Below, piece by piece: positions 1 to 7,033 of a stretch of DNA of 40,891 nucleotides. Position 1 is the first letter of the stretch. Every line of letters starts with the position of its first letter. Where the stretch lies: positions 1 to 40,891 of the forward strand of contig NZ_LNQC01000079.1 of NCBI RefSeq assembly GCF_001651855.1, given 5' to 3'. A program made the position numbers and the translations under genes. Source of the DNA: Sinorhizobium americanum. GTDB taxonomy: Bacteria > Pseudomonadota > Alphaproteobacteria > Rhizobiales > Rhizobiaceae. Below the pieces are notes generated by a model, which worked only from the letters and a program-made list of their open reading frames with translations, had not been told where the DNA came from and did not search any database.

Positions 1-94
1 GCTGCGCATCATCCCGGCCGTCGGCCACATGCCGCAGATGGAGGCATCATCCGCCGTCAACGAAGCGGTTCTGGAGAACATCCAGCGCGGATGA
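1..94 (+). CDS. alpha/beta hydrolase, C-terminal end (partial)
   Basis: Reading from base 2, an open frame of 30 codons runs to a TGA at 92-94. It ends in a peptide containing IPAVGHMPQMEASSAVN. The Gly-His-(Met/Trp)-Pro context with acidic residues after it is the usual surrounding of the catalytic histidine in alpha/beta hydrolases, and a short helix to the C-terminus follows as expected. The start and the rest of the protein lie outside the window, so substrate and exact subfamily cannot be judged. The next gene on the same strand starts 56 bases later, so it may be the first visible member of the SDR/DUF336/DUF1445 operon. Confidence 0.6.
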   Translation, partial: LRIIPAVGHMPQMEASSAVNEAVLENIQRG

Positions 95-150
95 GCACGC
101 GCTTTACCGATGCCTTGTGAAATGAAGTGGTTCTAATTGGGAGCAAATCC

Positions 151-906
151 ATGTCCGGACGATTGTCAGGCAAGCGCGTTCTCTTGACCGGAGGCGTGGC
201 GAATATCGGTCTTGCCATACTTGAGGCATTCGTGGCCGAAGGTGCAACAGTTTCTGTGGTCGACATCGATGCAGCCAAGGGTGCCGAAGTCGAGAAGCGT
301 TTTGGCGAGCGAGTCCGCTTTTTCAAAGCGGATATCTCGCAGGAAGACGAAATCAAGGACGCGATCGCTCAATCGGTCGCCTGGATGAAAGGGTTGGACA
401 CGCTGTGCCTGAATGCAGGCGTCCAACTCTCGGGCAAAGTGGAAGATTTTAGTACCAGCAACTGGGACAAGGTTTTCACGATCAACGTCCGGGCCAATTT
501 CATTTTTGCGCGCGAGTCCGTCAAACACCTCCGTGCTGCTGCCAAGTCTTCGATCGTGATGATGTCGTCGCTTGCCGGCAAGCGTGGCGCGCCGGGGTTG
601 CTAGCCTATTCGGCATCGAAAGCCGCAGTCATTGGGTTGACGACAACGCTCGCCCTCGAACTGGCTCGCGACGGAATCCGTGTAAACGCTGTCTGCCCGG
701 GTTGGATTGATACCCCGTTCAACCAGCCGGCCATCGACTACATCGGTGGCAGAGACAAGCAGGAAGCCCTGGTTCCGACGGTCATCCCGCTTGGACGACA
801 GGCCACACCGCAAGAGGTCGCGCCGTTGTTCGTCTATCTCGCCTCGGATGAGGCTTCGTACGTCACAGCTCAGTCGATCAATGTCGACGGCGGAATCTAC
901 AACTAA
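151..906 (+). CDS. SDR-family NAD(P)-dependent oxidoreductase
   Basis: This is a 251-residue classical short-chain dehydrogenase. Visible landmarks are a cofactor loop TGGVANIG (13-20), NAG (88-90), catalytic Ser140 in MMSS, and Tyr153/Lys157 in YSASK, with PGWIDTPF after the active site. Asp38 and Asp40 at the end of the second strand favour NAD over NADP. The cofactor loop departs from the common TGxxxGIG spacing by having Val-Ala-Asn in the middle, which some SDR subfamilies tolerate. The ATG at 151 is chosen because GGGAG sits about 7 bases upstream; a GTG at 127 in the same frame lacks a good ribosome site. The gene is 15 bases from the DUF336 gene and probably co-transcribed with it. 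The substrate is unknown, but a secondary alcohol or sugar acid is typical. Confidence 0.9.
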   Translation: MSGRLSGKRVLLTGGVANIGLAILEAFVAEGATVSVVDIDAAKGAEVEKRFGERVRFFKADISQEDEIKDAIAQSVAWMKGLDTLCLNAGVQLSGKVEDFSTSNWDKVFTINVRANFIFARESVKHLRAAAKSSIVMMSSLAGKRGAPGLLAYSASKAAVIGLTTTLALELARDGIRVNAVCPGWIDTPFNQPAIDYIGGRDKQEALVPTVIPLGRQATPQEVAPLFVYLASDEASYVTAQSINVDGGIYN

Positions 907-921
907 GGCAACGGCGAGGGC

Positions 922-1344
922 ATGAAAATGGCGAAGATGATTACGCATGAATCGGCGCTCAAAGCCATTGAGGTCGGCGCGGCGAAAGCACGGCAGCTTG
1001 GTGAGCCTTCTTCTCTCGCAATCGTGGATGCCGGCGGCAACCTGATGGCGTTCTTGCGCGTCGACGACGCCGCGCTTTCCACAGTCGAGATCGCTCAAGG
1101 CAAGGCATATACCGCTCTGGCCCTGCGCTCGCCTTCCGGAAACTGGCTCGAAATCGTGCAGCCGGGCGCAGCGCTCTATGGGCTTGATGCGCTCGGCGGG
1201 CGCAGGCCATTTGTTGTCTTCGGCGGCGGATTGCCGGTCCACGACGGCAAGACCGTCATCGGGGGGGTTGGCGCGTCGGGGGGACCGGTGGATGCCGACG
1301 TAGCGATCGCAGAGGTGATGGTGTCGGCGCTGCAGCAGCACTAG
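922..1344 (+). CDS. GlcG/HbpS-like DUF336 protein
   Basis: A 140-residue protein of the GlcG/HbpS (DUF336) family, which is normally about 130-150 residues. Typical motifs are SLAIVDAGGNLMAFLRVDDA in the first half, the AxxKAYTAL helix, and the glycine-rich tail GGGLPVHDGKTVIGGVGASG. Members bind heme or small ligands, or sit beside glycolate and aromatic degradation genes; the name GlcG comes from the E. coli glycolate operon. No catalytic role is firmly known. A second in-frame ATG at 928 is possible; the first is preceded by GGCGAGGG. It lies between an SDR and a DUF1445 gene with short gaps, so it is probably part of one operon. The glcDEF genes are 16 kb away, so a direct glycolate role is not shown. 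Confidence 0.85.
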   Translation: MKMAKMITHESALKAIEVGAAKARQLGEPSSLAIVDAGGNLMAFLRVDDAALSTVEIAQGKAYTALALRSPSGNWLEIVQPGAALYGLDALGGRRPFVVFGGGLPVHDGKTVIGGVGASGGPVDADVAIAEVMVSALQQH

Positions 1345-1377
1345 CCCTATCTTTCTTTCACTGCCTATGAGGGTCGC

Positions 1378-2202
1378 ATGTCAACGGAATCAGTTGCAGC
1401 AAAGGCATCCATGTCGGCTTCTGAAGTTCGACAGATGATCCGCGAAGGAAGCCTTCGCGTCCCAACCACCGGGTTTGCCGAAGGGTTCATGCAAGCCAAT
1501 CTGGTGATTTTGCCTGAGCGGCATGCATCCGACTTCCGCCTATTTTGCGAGCGCAATGCCAAAAGTTGCCCGCTCCTCGGCATTGGCAAGCCGGGCGATC
1601 CGGGCTTGCCTGAATTAGGCTCGATTGACATTCGCACAGACGTGGCTCGATATCGAGTCTATCGGTCGGGCGAGCATACGGAGACAATAGCAAACCTTTC
1701 GGACATCTGGCGTGACGATCTCGTCACGTTCGCGCTTGGTTGCTCATTCTCGTTTGAGAGCGCGATCCTTCGCGCTGGGATCGATATCCGTCACATCAGT
1801 GCCAATCGCAACGTTGCGATGTACGCGACGAATCTGCCTACCAACCCTGCGGGGCCCTTTGCCGGATCGATGGTGGTGTCCATGCGGGCATTTCGGCCGG
1901 CCGATGCCATCCAGGCGATCATCTTGTCGGACCGCTATCCGCTTGCCCACGGCGCCCCAGTTCACATAGGCGATCCCGCCGACATTGGCATCAAAGACAT
2001 AAGCAGGCCAGATTACGGCGATCCGCCGGTTATCGAACCGGGTGACATACTCGGCTTCTGGGCCTGTGGGGTAACGCCGCAGCTCGCACTTCAGCAGGCG
2101 AAATTGGATCTGGCGATCACACATGAGCCGGGCTTTATGCTCGTCACCGATTTGCCAGCGGATCTTGCGGGTCCGCCCGGCAAAGAGGCCCCGAGAAACT
2201 GA
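1378..2202 (+). CDS. DUF1445 / YcsI-like protein (D-glutamate cyclase family, putative hydro-lyase)
   Basis: A 274-residue member of the DUF1445 family (B. subtilis YcsI type; now named D-glutamate cyclase because the mammalian enzyme contains it). Diagnostic motifs are LGCSFSFE at 120-127, the NVAMY segment near 144-148, a central FAGSMVVSMR stretch and the late FWACGVTPQLAL region. Mammalian D-glutamate cyclase makes 5-oxo-D-proline from D-glutamate and carries DUF1445 followed by DUF4392. Here DUF4392 is a separate gene on the opposite strand at 3958. In B. subtilis ycsI lies with pxpA-kipI-kipA, whose relatives occur here at 12975-15348. The ATG at 1378 has GAGGG just upstream; a start at 1411 (263 residues) would also fit family length. 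Substrate is inferred, not shown. Confidence 0.85.
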   Translation: MSTESVAAKASMSASEVRQMIREGSLRVPTTGFAEGFMQANLVILPERHASDFRLFCERNAKSCPLLGIGKPGDPGLPELGSIDIRTDVARYRVYRSGEHTETIANLSDIWRDDLVTFALGCSFSFESAILRAGIDIRHISANRNVAMYATNLPTNPAGPFAGSMVVSMRAFRPADAIQAIILSDRYPLAHGAPVHIGDPADIGIKDISRPDYGDPPVIEPGDILGFWACGVTPQLALQQAKLDLAITHEPGFMLVTDLPADLAGPPGKEAPRN

Positions 2203-2260
2203 ACCGAAGTTGGGCGCCGAGACGTGCCCGCCGTTCACGGCATCAACTGGAGAGCTACCA

Positions 2261-2728
2261 ATGTCTGAACACATCGTGCGCGTTGAATGGAGCGCGACTG
2301 AGCATACCAAACAACCCGGCACATACAGCCGCGACCATAAGTCAATCATCAGCCCTCAGGTAACCATCCCTGTCTCGGCAGCCGCGGATTACTTGGGCAA
2401 CAGCGAAATGGCCGATCCAGAACAGTTGCTCGTTTCTGCGCTCGCAAGTTGCCACATGCTGTACTTCCTCGCGATTTGCGAAGGAAGCGGATATACGGTC
2501 AGCACTTATGTCGACGAAGCCATCGGCACCGTCGCCAAAAGCCCTGTAGGTTTCCACTGGGTATCGTCGATCACGCTTCGGCCTAGAGTCTCCTTCAGTT
2601 CTGAAAAGCAACCCGATCGCGACGCTCTGGCTCGGTTGCATCACCGCGCGCACAAAGGCTGCTTCATCGCAAATTCAATTAGGTCGAAAGTATCCATCGA
2701 GTTGGAACCACAGCTAGCTGATGCTTGA
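2261..2728 (+). CDS. OsmC family protein
   Basis: A 155-residue OsmC/Ohr-fold protein. The two redox cysteines of the family are visible: Cys64 in LASCHM and Cys134 in HKGCFIANS. Between them lies the usual long helix, and an early GNSEMADPEQLL segment precedes the first cysteine. OsmC proteins reduce organic hydroperoxides in the cytoplasm with thiol donors. The ATG at 2261 is preceded by TGGAGAG, which supports it over an upstream in-frame start that would overlap DUF1445. It lies 58 bases after DUF1445 and 42 before the ABM gene. It may detoxify peroxides or reactive carbonyls produced by this pathway, but that is inference. Confidence 0.9.
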   Translation: MSEHIVRVEWSATEHTKQPGTYSRDHKSIISPQVTIPVSAAADYLGNSEMADPEQLLVSALASCHMLYFLAICEGSGYTVSTYVDEAIGTVAKSPVGFHWVSSITLRPRVSFSSEKQPDRDALARLHHRAHKGCFIANSIRSKVSIELEPQLADA

Positions 2729-2770
2729 CATGCGATCAACCCACGAAAATCTGTGAAGGAGAGGCGATAC

Positions 2771-3064
2771 ATGAAGGAAAAGCTTGTAGTTGTCGCAGTG
2801 GTCATCGCGCATCAAGGAAAAGAGGACCTCCTTAGAGACGGGTTGATGGAACTGGTTTCCATCGCACGCACGGAGCCAGGCTTCATCCAATACGATCTGC
2901 ACGTTTCGCTCGAGCGCCCCGGAGAATTCCTCTTTTATGAGATCTGGGACGATGAGCAGTCGCTCGACCTGCACAACAATACGGAATCAATGAAGGCATT
3001 CGGCGCAAAAGCCGGCCAGTGGATCCAGTCGGTCACGCTCAATAAGTACAGGCACATCTCTTAA
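2771..3064 (+). CDS. antibiotic biosynthesis monooxygenase (ABM) / YgiN-like dimeric ferredoxin-fold protein
   Basis: A 97-residue protein with the pattern of the ABM superfamily: an N-terminal VVVAVVIAHQGK strand, a helix rich in Leu/Glu, then ARTEPGFIQYDLH, FLFYEIWDDEQSLDLH and a closing NTESMKAFG segment. These small dimers act as quinol monooxygenases or as pathway accessory enzymes; many have no known substrate. The ATG at 2771 follows GGAGAGG at the ideal distance; an upstream in-frame start at 2753 is less likely. It is the last clear gene of the plus-strand series that starts with the hydrolase fragment. Confidence 0.88.
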   Translation: MKEKLVVVAVVIAHQGKEDLLRDGLMELVSIARTEPGFIQYDLHVSLERPGEFLFYEIWDDEQSLDLHNNTESMKAFGAKAGQWIQSVTLNKYRHIS

Positions 3065-3109
3065 GCCTGGATACCTTCATCGGCTTGGATCGCGAATGCG
3101 AATACGGCC

Positions 3110-3125
3110 CCGTCCGGCCGGACGG
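3110..3125. repeat. perfect 16-bp palindrome
   Basis: CCGTCCGG followed directly by its reverse complement CCGGACGG lies 45 bases after the ABM stop codon. As DNA it is a perfect inverted repeat with no loop; as RNA it could only form a shorter hairpin. No T-run follows, so it is not a standard intrinsic terminator. It may be a protein-binding site or chance in GC-rich DNA. Confidence 0.5.
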
Positions 3126-3185
3126 CCAAGATATCGGTGGGCGAGAGCAGCATTTACCGGAATTGCCAGATTAAAGGACTGTCGG

Positions 3186-3365
3186 ATGACTTCCAACATG
3201 GATAAAGGCCATCAGAAAGCTCCCGATCTCTCGGTGCACTATCGCCCAATCGCCTTGAAGGCTGTTCTTGCCGCTTGCAGCGTTGGTTCCGCAAAAGCGG
3301 AACCAACGCCGTTGCGACGGGCGTTCCAACACCATCCAGATTTCCATGGGTATGAGGAAGACTAA
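3186..3365 (+). CDS. small hypothetical protein (59 aa)
   Basis: An ORF of 59 codons with a good ribosome site (AAAGGA about 7 bases before the ATG). The peptide contains HYRPIALKAVLAA, which resembles short uncharacterised rhizobial proteins carrying a Y(R)xIGxxAVxAA segment; this is from memory and weak. The C-terminal third is rich in charged and aromatic residues and has no membrane segment. A perfect 13-bp hairpin lies inside it. It lies in the gap between two convergent operons, so it may instead be non-coding 3' sequence. Confidence 0.4.
   Translation: MTSNMDKGHQKAPDLSVHYRPIALKAVLAACSVGSAKAEPTPLRRAFQHHPDFHGYEED
3280..3309. repeat. perfect 13-bp stem-loop with AAAA loop
   Basis: GCGTTGGTTCCGC at 3280-3292 and its exact reverse complement at 3297-3309 are separated by AAAA. 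The stem is long and GC-rich, far beyond chance for this stretch. There is no T-run on either strand, so it is not a canonical Rho-independent terminator. It lies between two convergent transcription units and could stop or stabilise either transcript, or be a palindromic repeat element. Confidence 0.8.
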
Positions 3366-3485
3366 ACCGGCTTGACCTCCTCCGATGCGAAGGAGAGAAC
3401 TAGCTACCGTGATGCATTCGCTGACCTAGCTGTTTCAGCATAGACACGGCCGCCATTCGTGCCTCGAGGCAGAGCTTTCGCTTCA

Positions 3486-3949
3486 CTAACGAATCTCGGC
3501 AACAGCTTCGATTTCCACGGCCATGCCCGAGGGGAGCGCGTGTGTCCCCGAGGCAATGCGGGCGTGACGGCCGTCCACACCCAGAACATCGCACATTAGA
3601 TCCGAGGCTGCGTTGAGCACCTTTGCCTGGTCTTCAAAATCGGGAGTGCAACGGACAAGCCCCGCGACCCGGACGAGCCGTACGACCCGATCAAGGTCAC
3701 CGCTGCAGGCGGAGCGCAACTGTCCCAATATATTCAATGCGCAAAGGCGGGCGGCTGCCTGGCCATCCGCGACGGTCAAATTATCGCCAATAACGCCCTT
3801 GCAGATCAGCTGACCACCCTTGCGAGGCCCTGGCCGGCGACGAAGACCAGAGCACCCGATTGGACAAAGGGAACATAGTTCCCTTGAGGAGGATTTTCTT
3901 CGGGAAGCTCCAGACCGAGGCTGGTCAAGCGCGCATCAACGATCCCCAT
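3486..3949 (-). pseudogene. RidA/YjgF-family protein, broken by a one-base frameshift
   Basis: The minus-strand ATG at 3949 opens a RidA-like N-terminus (VDARLTSLGLELPE, then NYVPFVQSGALVFVAGQ) that runs into a TGA after AGQGLARVVS. The remainder of the family continues in another frame as KGGQLICKGVIGDN, LTVADGQAAARLCA, FEDQAKVLNAASDLM, GRHARIASG and MAVEIEAVAEIR. Adding one G in the GGG run opposite 3828-3830 restores AGQGPRKGGQLICKG, the expected family sequence. The restored protein would be about 154 residues, normal for this RidA subgroup. RidA proteins hydrolyse the reactive enamine/imine products of PLP dehydratases, and such a dehydratase is two genes upstream. The start lies 8 bases after the DUF4392 stop, so it was part of that operon. 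A sequencing error cannot be excluded. Confidence 0.85.
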
Positions 3950-3957
3950 CCCTGTTC

Positions 3958-5025
3958 TCACTTCAGTTGGCGCCAATCGCCGCTATCGCCCTTCCAGCCC
4001 ACAACCCTGCCGGCGAGGCGCTCTAGCGTGTTGCGCAACGTGGTCACAAGGCCTGCCCACTCGGTAGCGGAAATGCCGTCCACCGCCGGTTCGGGGCCCA
4101 TGAACATGCCGTCGACGCCGCCGAAGGAAACGCATTGTTCTATGCACCGGCGCTCCAGTTCGCCGTCGTGGAAAATCGAGGGTTTCTCAAGCAGTGCCGA
4201 AAGGGCAGCGATAAGGCCGGTGGCCCCCCAGTTCGAGACGTTCGAAACGATCAGGTGGTCGGCTGCCGTTGCCGCCGCCACACCGCCACGTCCCGGATGG
4301 CCACTATCCTTGGCCTTCGGTGAAAAGACCTTGAGTTCTTCTGCGATCACGCCCATCCCCAACTCGTTTCCTCCGTCGCCGATTGCAACGAACGGAACGC
4401 CTTCGGACTTCGCGCGGAGGAAAAATTGATCGAGATCGGCGACAAGACCGTCGAGCGGCCGTCCACCGAGACCATGATAGAGGCCACGGTCATTTCTTCC
4501 CGGGCGCTCAATCGAGATGACCAGGGACGGTCTGGTTACATCGAGCAGAGAGTCCGTAATCTTCCGGCAGCCTGCATCGTCCTTCGGCACGCTGCGAATG
4601 TAGACCGGTCGGATGAACTCGACCGACTGGATTACGCCAGATTCGGGGAAGGGAAGGGGAGAGAGGCCGGCTCCCCGGCAAGTCCCGATCATCATTTCAA
4701 CCCAGTCGTTGTCCGTCAGGATGATCGTTTCAACACCCAGCCCCAGGAAGAATGCACGCGCCATGAGCGCTGCACCCACGGGGCCATCGGTCTCAGGGAC
4801 GCCGGCCCCCTCGGGAAAGCCTGTGGCAATGACAATCGGACCGCCATGGTCGCGCACCCGGTCGCAAATCAGTTTGGCGGCCGTCATGCAAGCCGGGCCG
4901 GGCTGGCGGCTTTGAAGCGCCTCATAAATCTTGCCGATCAGCCCGACGCCTGTGAGATCGAGCGTCATGAAATTCTCGATAGTCCGGGCGATTTTCTCGC
5001 CCTTTGCACTTTGCAGATCAAGCAT
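3958..5025 (-). CDS. DUF4392 protein (D-glutamate cyclase-like C-terminal domain)
   Basis: A 355-residue protein of the DUF4392 (GLUCM-like C-terminal) family. Landmarks are VIATGFPEGAGVPETDGP near 65-82, SIERPGRNDRGLYHGLGG at 171-188, and GDGGNELGMG at 216-225. In mammals this domain is fused behind DUF1445 to make D-glutamate cyclase, which forms 5-oxo-D-proline; in bacteria the two are often separate. The DUF1445 partner is at 1378-2202 on the opposite strand. The ATG at 5025 overlaps the stop of the upstream dehydratase gene by 8 bases, which indicates translational coupling. The product is probably cytoplasmic, with no signal peptide or membrane segment. Whether the substrate is D-glutamate or another hydroxy- or amino acid is not known. 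Confidence 0.85.
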   Translation of the reverse strand: MLDLQSAKGEKIARTIENFMTLDLTGVGLIGKIYEALQSRQPGPACMTAAKLICDRVRDHGGPIVIATGFPEGAGVPETDGPVGAALMARAFFLGLGVETIILTDNDWVEMMIGTCRGAGLSPLPFPESGVIQSVEFIRPVYIRSVPKDDAGCRKITDSLLDVTRPSLVISIERPGRNDRGLYHGLGGRPLDGLVADLDQFFLRAKSEGVPFVAIGDGGNELGMGVIAEELKVFSPKAKDSGHPGRGGVAAATAADHLIVSNVSNWGATGLIAALSALLEKPSIFHDGELERRCIEQCVSFGGVDGMFMGPEPAVDGISATEWAGLVTTLRNTLERLAGRVVGWKGDSGDWRQLK

Positions 5026-6037
5026 GTTCAGGTTCCGATACGTTGGTGAGGTAGTTGGCGAACTTGTCAGAATCGACGTTGCCGCCGCTGACCAGTATCG
5101 CGGCGGTTTTTCCCGTGATTTCCAACTTGCCGGCCAACAGCGCGGCCAATGCTACCGCCCCGCCGGGTTCGACCACGAGTTTCAGGTCACGATAGGCGAA
5201 GCGGATAGCCTCCTTCACCTCGTCGTCGTCGACAGACAGCCCGCCGGCGAGATGCTTTCGACATATCGGGAACGTCAATTTGCCCGGAGCAGGGACCAGC
5301 AGAGCGTCACAGATCGATGTGGCAAGCGCGGGCGCTTTTCGCGGCTCACCGGCGGCAAGCGAAAGCGCCATCCCGTCGAAACCTGCGGCTTCAACGCTAT
5401 AGATTGCCGCCCGCGGCATGAGAGTGTGAACTCCGCAAGCAGCGCCTGAAACAAGCCCTCCGCCGGAACACGAAAACAGCGCAACATCAAGCGAGACACC
5501 TATTTCAGCAGCTTGGTGGGCGATTTCCGCACCGAGGGTCGCCTGGCCGGTAATGACGTACGGATCGTCATAGGGCGGCACGATGACAGCTCCGCTCTCA
5601 GCCGCGATTTGCGCGCCGATCTCTTCACGATCTTCCTTGGTTTTGTCGTAGAGCCGGACGCTCGCGCCGTTTTGCCGCACACCCTCCACCTTCGTCTTGG
5701 GAGCGTCGTAAGGCATCAAAACAGTGGCTCGAATCCCAAGTTCTCTGGCTACAAACGAGATTGCCAATCCGTGATTGCCTGACGACCACGTCACAATGCC
5801 GCAATCACGCTGCGCCGCGTTGAGCTGCAAGGCCCTGTTCAGGGCGCCGCGAAGCTTGAAGGAGCCGGAACGTTGCAGGTTCTCCGGCTTGATGAGCACA
5901 CGTCCTCCAACCAGCCGGTTCAGCTCCTGACTCTCTAGGATCGGCGTACGCACCGCATATTTCCCAATACGATCCCGCGCCGCTTGGATTGAATCTGCAG
6001 TCGGTTCGAAATGGTCGAGTGGAGGTTGAACTGTCAC
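5018..6037 (-). CDS. threonine/serine dehydratase-like PLP enzyme (fold type II)
   Basis: A pyridoxal-phosphate enzyme of the threonine dehydratase/serine racemase family. The PLP lysine is in SGSFKLRGA (Lys61 from the GTG start); the substrate loop is SSGNHGLA, the phosphate loop CSGGGLVSG, and the C-terminal ILVSGGNVD strand is present. There is no ACT regulatory domain, so this is the short catabolic type (about 339 residues). The reading frame extends to a TTG at 6067. The GTG at 6037 is preferred because GGAG lies 6 bases upstream; translation from 6067 would add ten residues. It overlaps DUF4392 and lies about 100 bases behind the LysR gene on the same strand. Deamination of a hydroxy-amino acid (threonine, serine, 3-hydroxyaspartate) or racemisation are all possible; the RidA remnant downstream favours an enamine-producing ammonia-lyase. 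Confidence 0.88.
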   Translation of the reverse strand: MTVQPPLDHFEPTADSIQAARDRIGKYAVRTPILESQELNRLVGGRVLIKPENLQRSGSFKLRGALNRALQLNAAQRDCGIVTWSSGNHGLAISFVARELGIRATVLMPYDAPKTKVEGVRQNGASVRLYDKTKEDREEIGAQIAAESGAVIVPPYDDPYVITGQATLGAEIAHQAAEIGVSLDVALFSCSGGGLVSGAACGVHTLMPRAAIYSVEAAGFDGMALSLAAGEPRKAPALATSICDALLVPAPGKLTFPICRKHLAGGLSVDDDEVKEAIRFAYRDLKLVVEPGGAVALAALLAGKLEITGKTAAILVSGGNVDSDKFANYLTNVSEPEHA

Positions 6038-6139
6038 CTGGAGCTCCAAAGACGGTATATGCTCCAAGACAAGCTCAGCGATGACTTAAAGTAAAATTAT
6101 AATCCCTGATCGATCGGCATAAGGAGATGTAATGCGTCC

Positions 6140-7033
6140 TCATTCAGCGTGGGAGTCCTCACTGGCAACGCGCTGCGCAATCGCCGCAAGTTCCTCAAGC
6201 ATTTCGCTGCCGAAGCCTAACGGGTAGAACGCGTAGAACCTCAAGGGGGGGAGGTCTATTTCGCTTGGGACAGGCTGAAGAATGTTGCCGTCCTTTGCCG
6301 CACCGAGAGTGCCTTCTGCAACAAGTGCAACGCCTATGCCGTCGAGCGCCAGTTTCTCGATTGTCGAGATCGATGAGTTTGCGAAGATTCGAGGGGGTTG
6401 ACCGCTTTTTTCAAATATCAGCTCCCGGAGATAGTCAAATGGGTAGGTATTACGAGGATAGGTCAAAATGGGGACGGTCGGAGCTTTCTGATATGTGAGC
6501 GGTTCGCCCGTGACGAGCCCGGGGATCGCATAGAACCGCAGAGGGTAGTCCTTGAGTTTTACACAGGTGAAACCTTCGAGGACTGCGGGTCCCAACATCA
6601 GTGCGATGTCGATTTCGCCGTTTTGCAGGGCAACGAGCATCGACGGCGTGACGTCCACCGTCATGTCGAAGTCTATGTTTGGAAACCGGCGCGAGGCCTG
6701 TTCGAGAAATCGCGAAAGCCACGTATGAACAATAGTTTCCGAGACCCCAAGGCGTATCCTGCAGTGCAGGTGCCGATTGAGTTCAAGATCGCGCTCCATG
6801 GCAACGACCTGCCGCAGAAGCAATTCTGCATGGCCAAATAGGGTTCGTCCAACCCTTGTCAGAGCTATGGGCTTCGCCATTCGATCGAACAGAGGTTCGC
6901 CGACTAGTTCCTCCATCGCCCCAATCCGCTGTGAGATTGTCGGCTGCGTAGTGTTGAGTTTCTCTGCTGCCTTGGAGAAACTGCGCAGGCGTCCTGCCCA
7001 ATAAAAGACTTCCAGGCTTCTTAGGCTGAACAT
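6140..7033 (-). CDS. LysR-family transcriptional regulator
   Basis: A 297-residue LysR-type regulator. The winged helix-turn-helix occupies about residues 3-62 (SFSKAAEKLNTTQPTISQRI), followed by a linker helix and a periplasmic-binding-like effector domain (IRLGVSETIVHTWLSRFL, then GEIDIALMLGP). The ATG at 7033 is chosen because GGGAAGG lies 5-8 bases upstream; an upstream in-frame start would add 18 arginine-rich residues atypical of the family. The next gene, the PLP dehydratase, follows on the same strand, so this regulator probably controls the dehydratase-DUF4392-ridA unit. The effector is unknown; a substrate or product of the dehydratase is a reasonable guess. Confidence 0.92.
   Translation of the reverse strand: MFSLRSLEVFYWAGRLRSFSKAAEKLNTTQPTISQRIGAMEELVGEPLFDRMAKPIALTRVGRTLFGHAELLLRQVVAMERDLELNRHLHCRIRLGVSETIVHTWLSRFLEQASRRFPNIDFDMTVDVTPSMLVALQNGEIDIALMLGPAVLEGFTCVKLKDYPLRFYAIPGLVTGEPLTYQKAPTVPILTYPRNTYPFDYLRELIFEKSGQPPRIFANSSISTIEKLALDGIGVALVAEGTLGAAKDGNILQPVPSEIDLPPLRFYAFYPLGFGSEMLEELAAIAQRVASEDSHAE

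Noticed and set aside
601..1341. 246-codon minus-strand ORF across the SDR and DUF336 genes
   Set aside because: It spans two real plus-strand genes, and its composition is typical of antisense reading.
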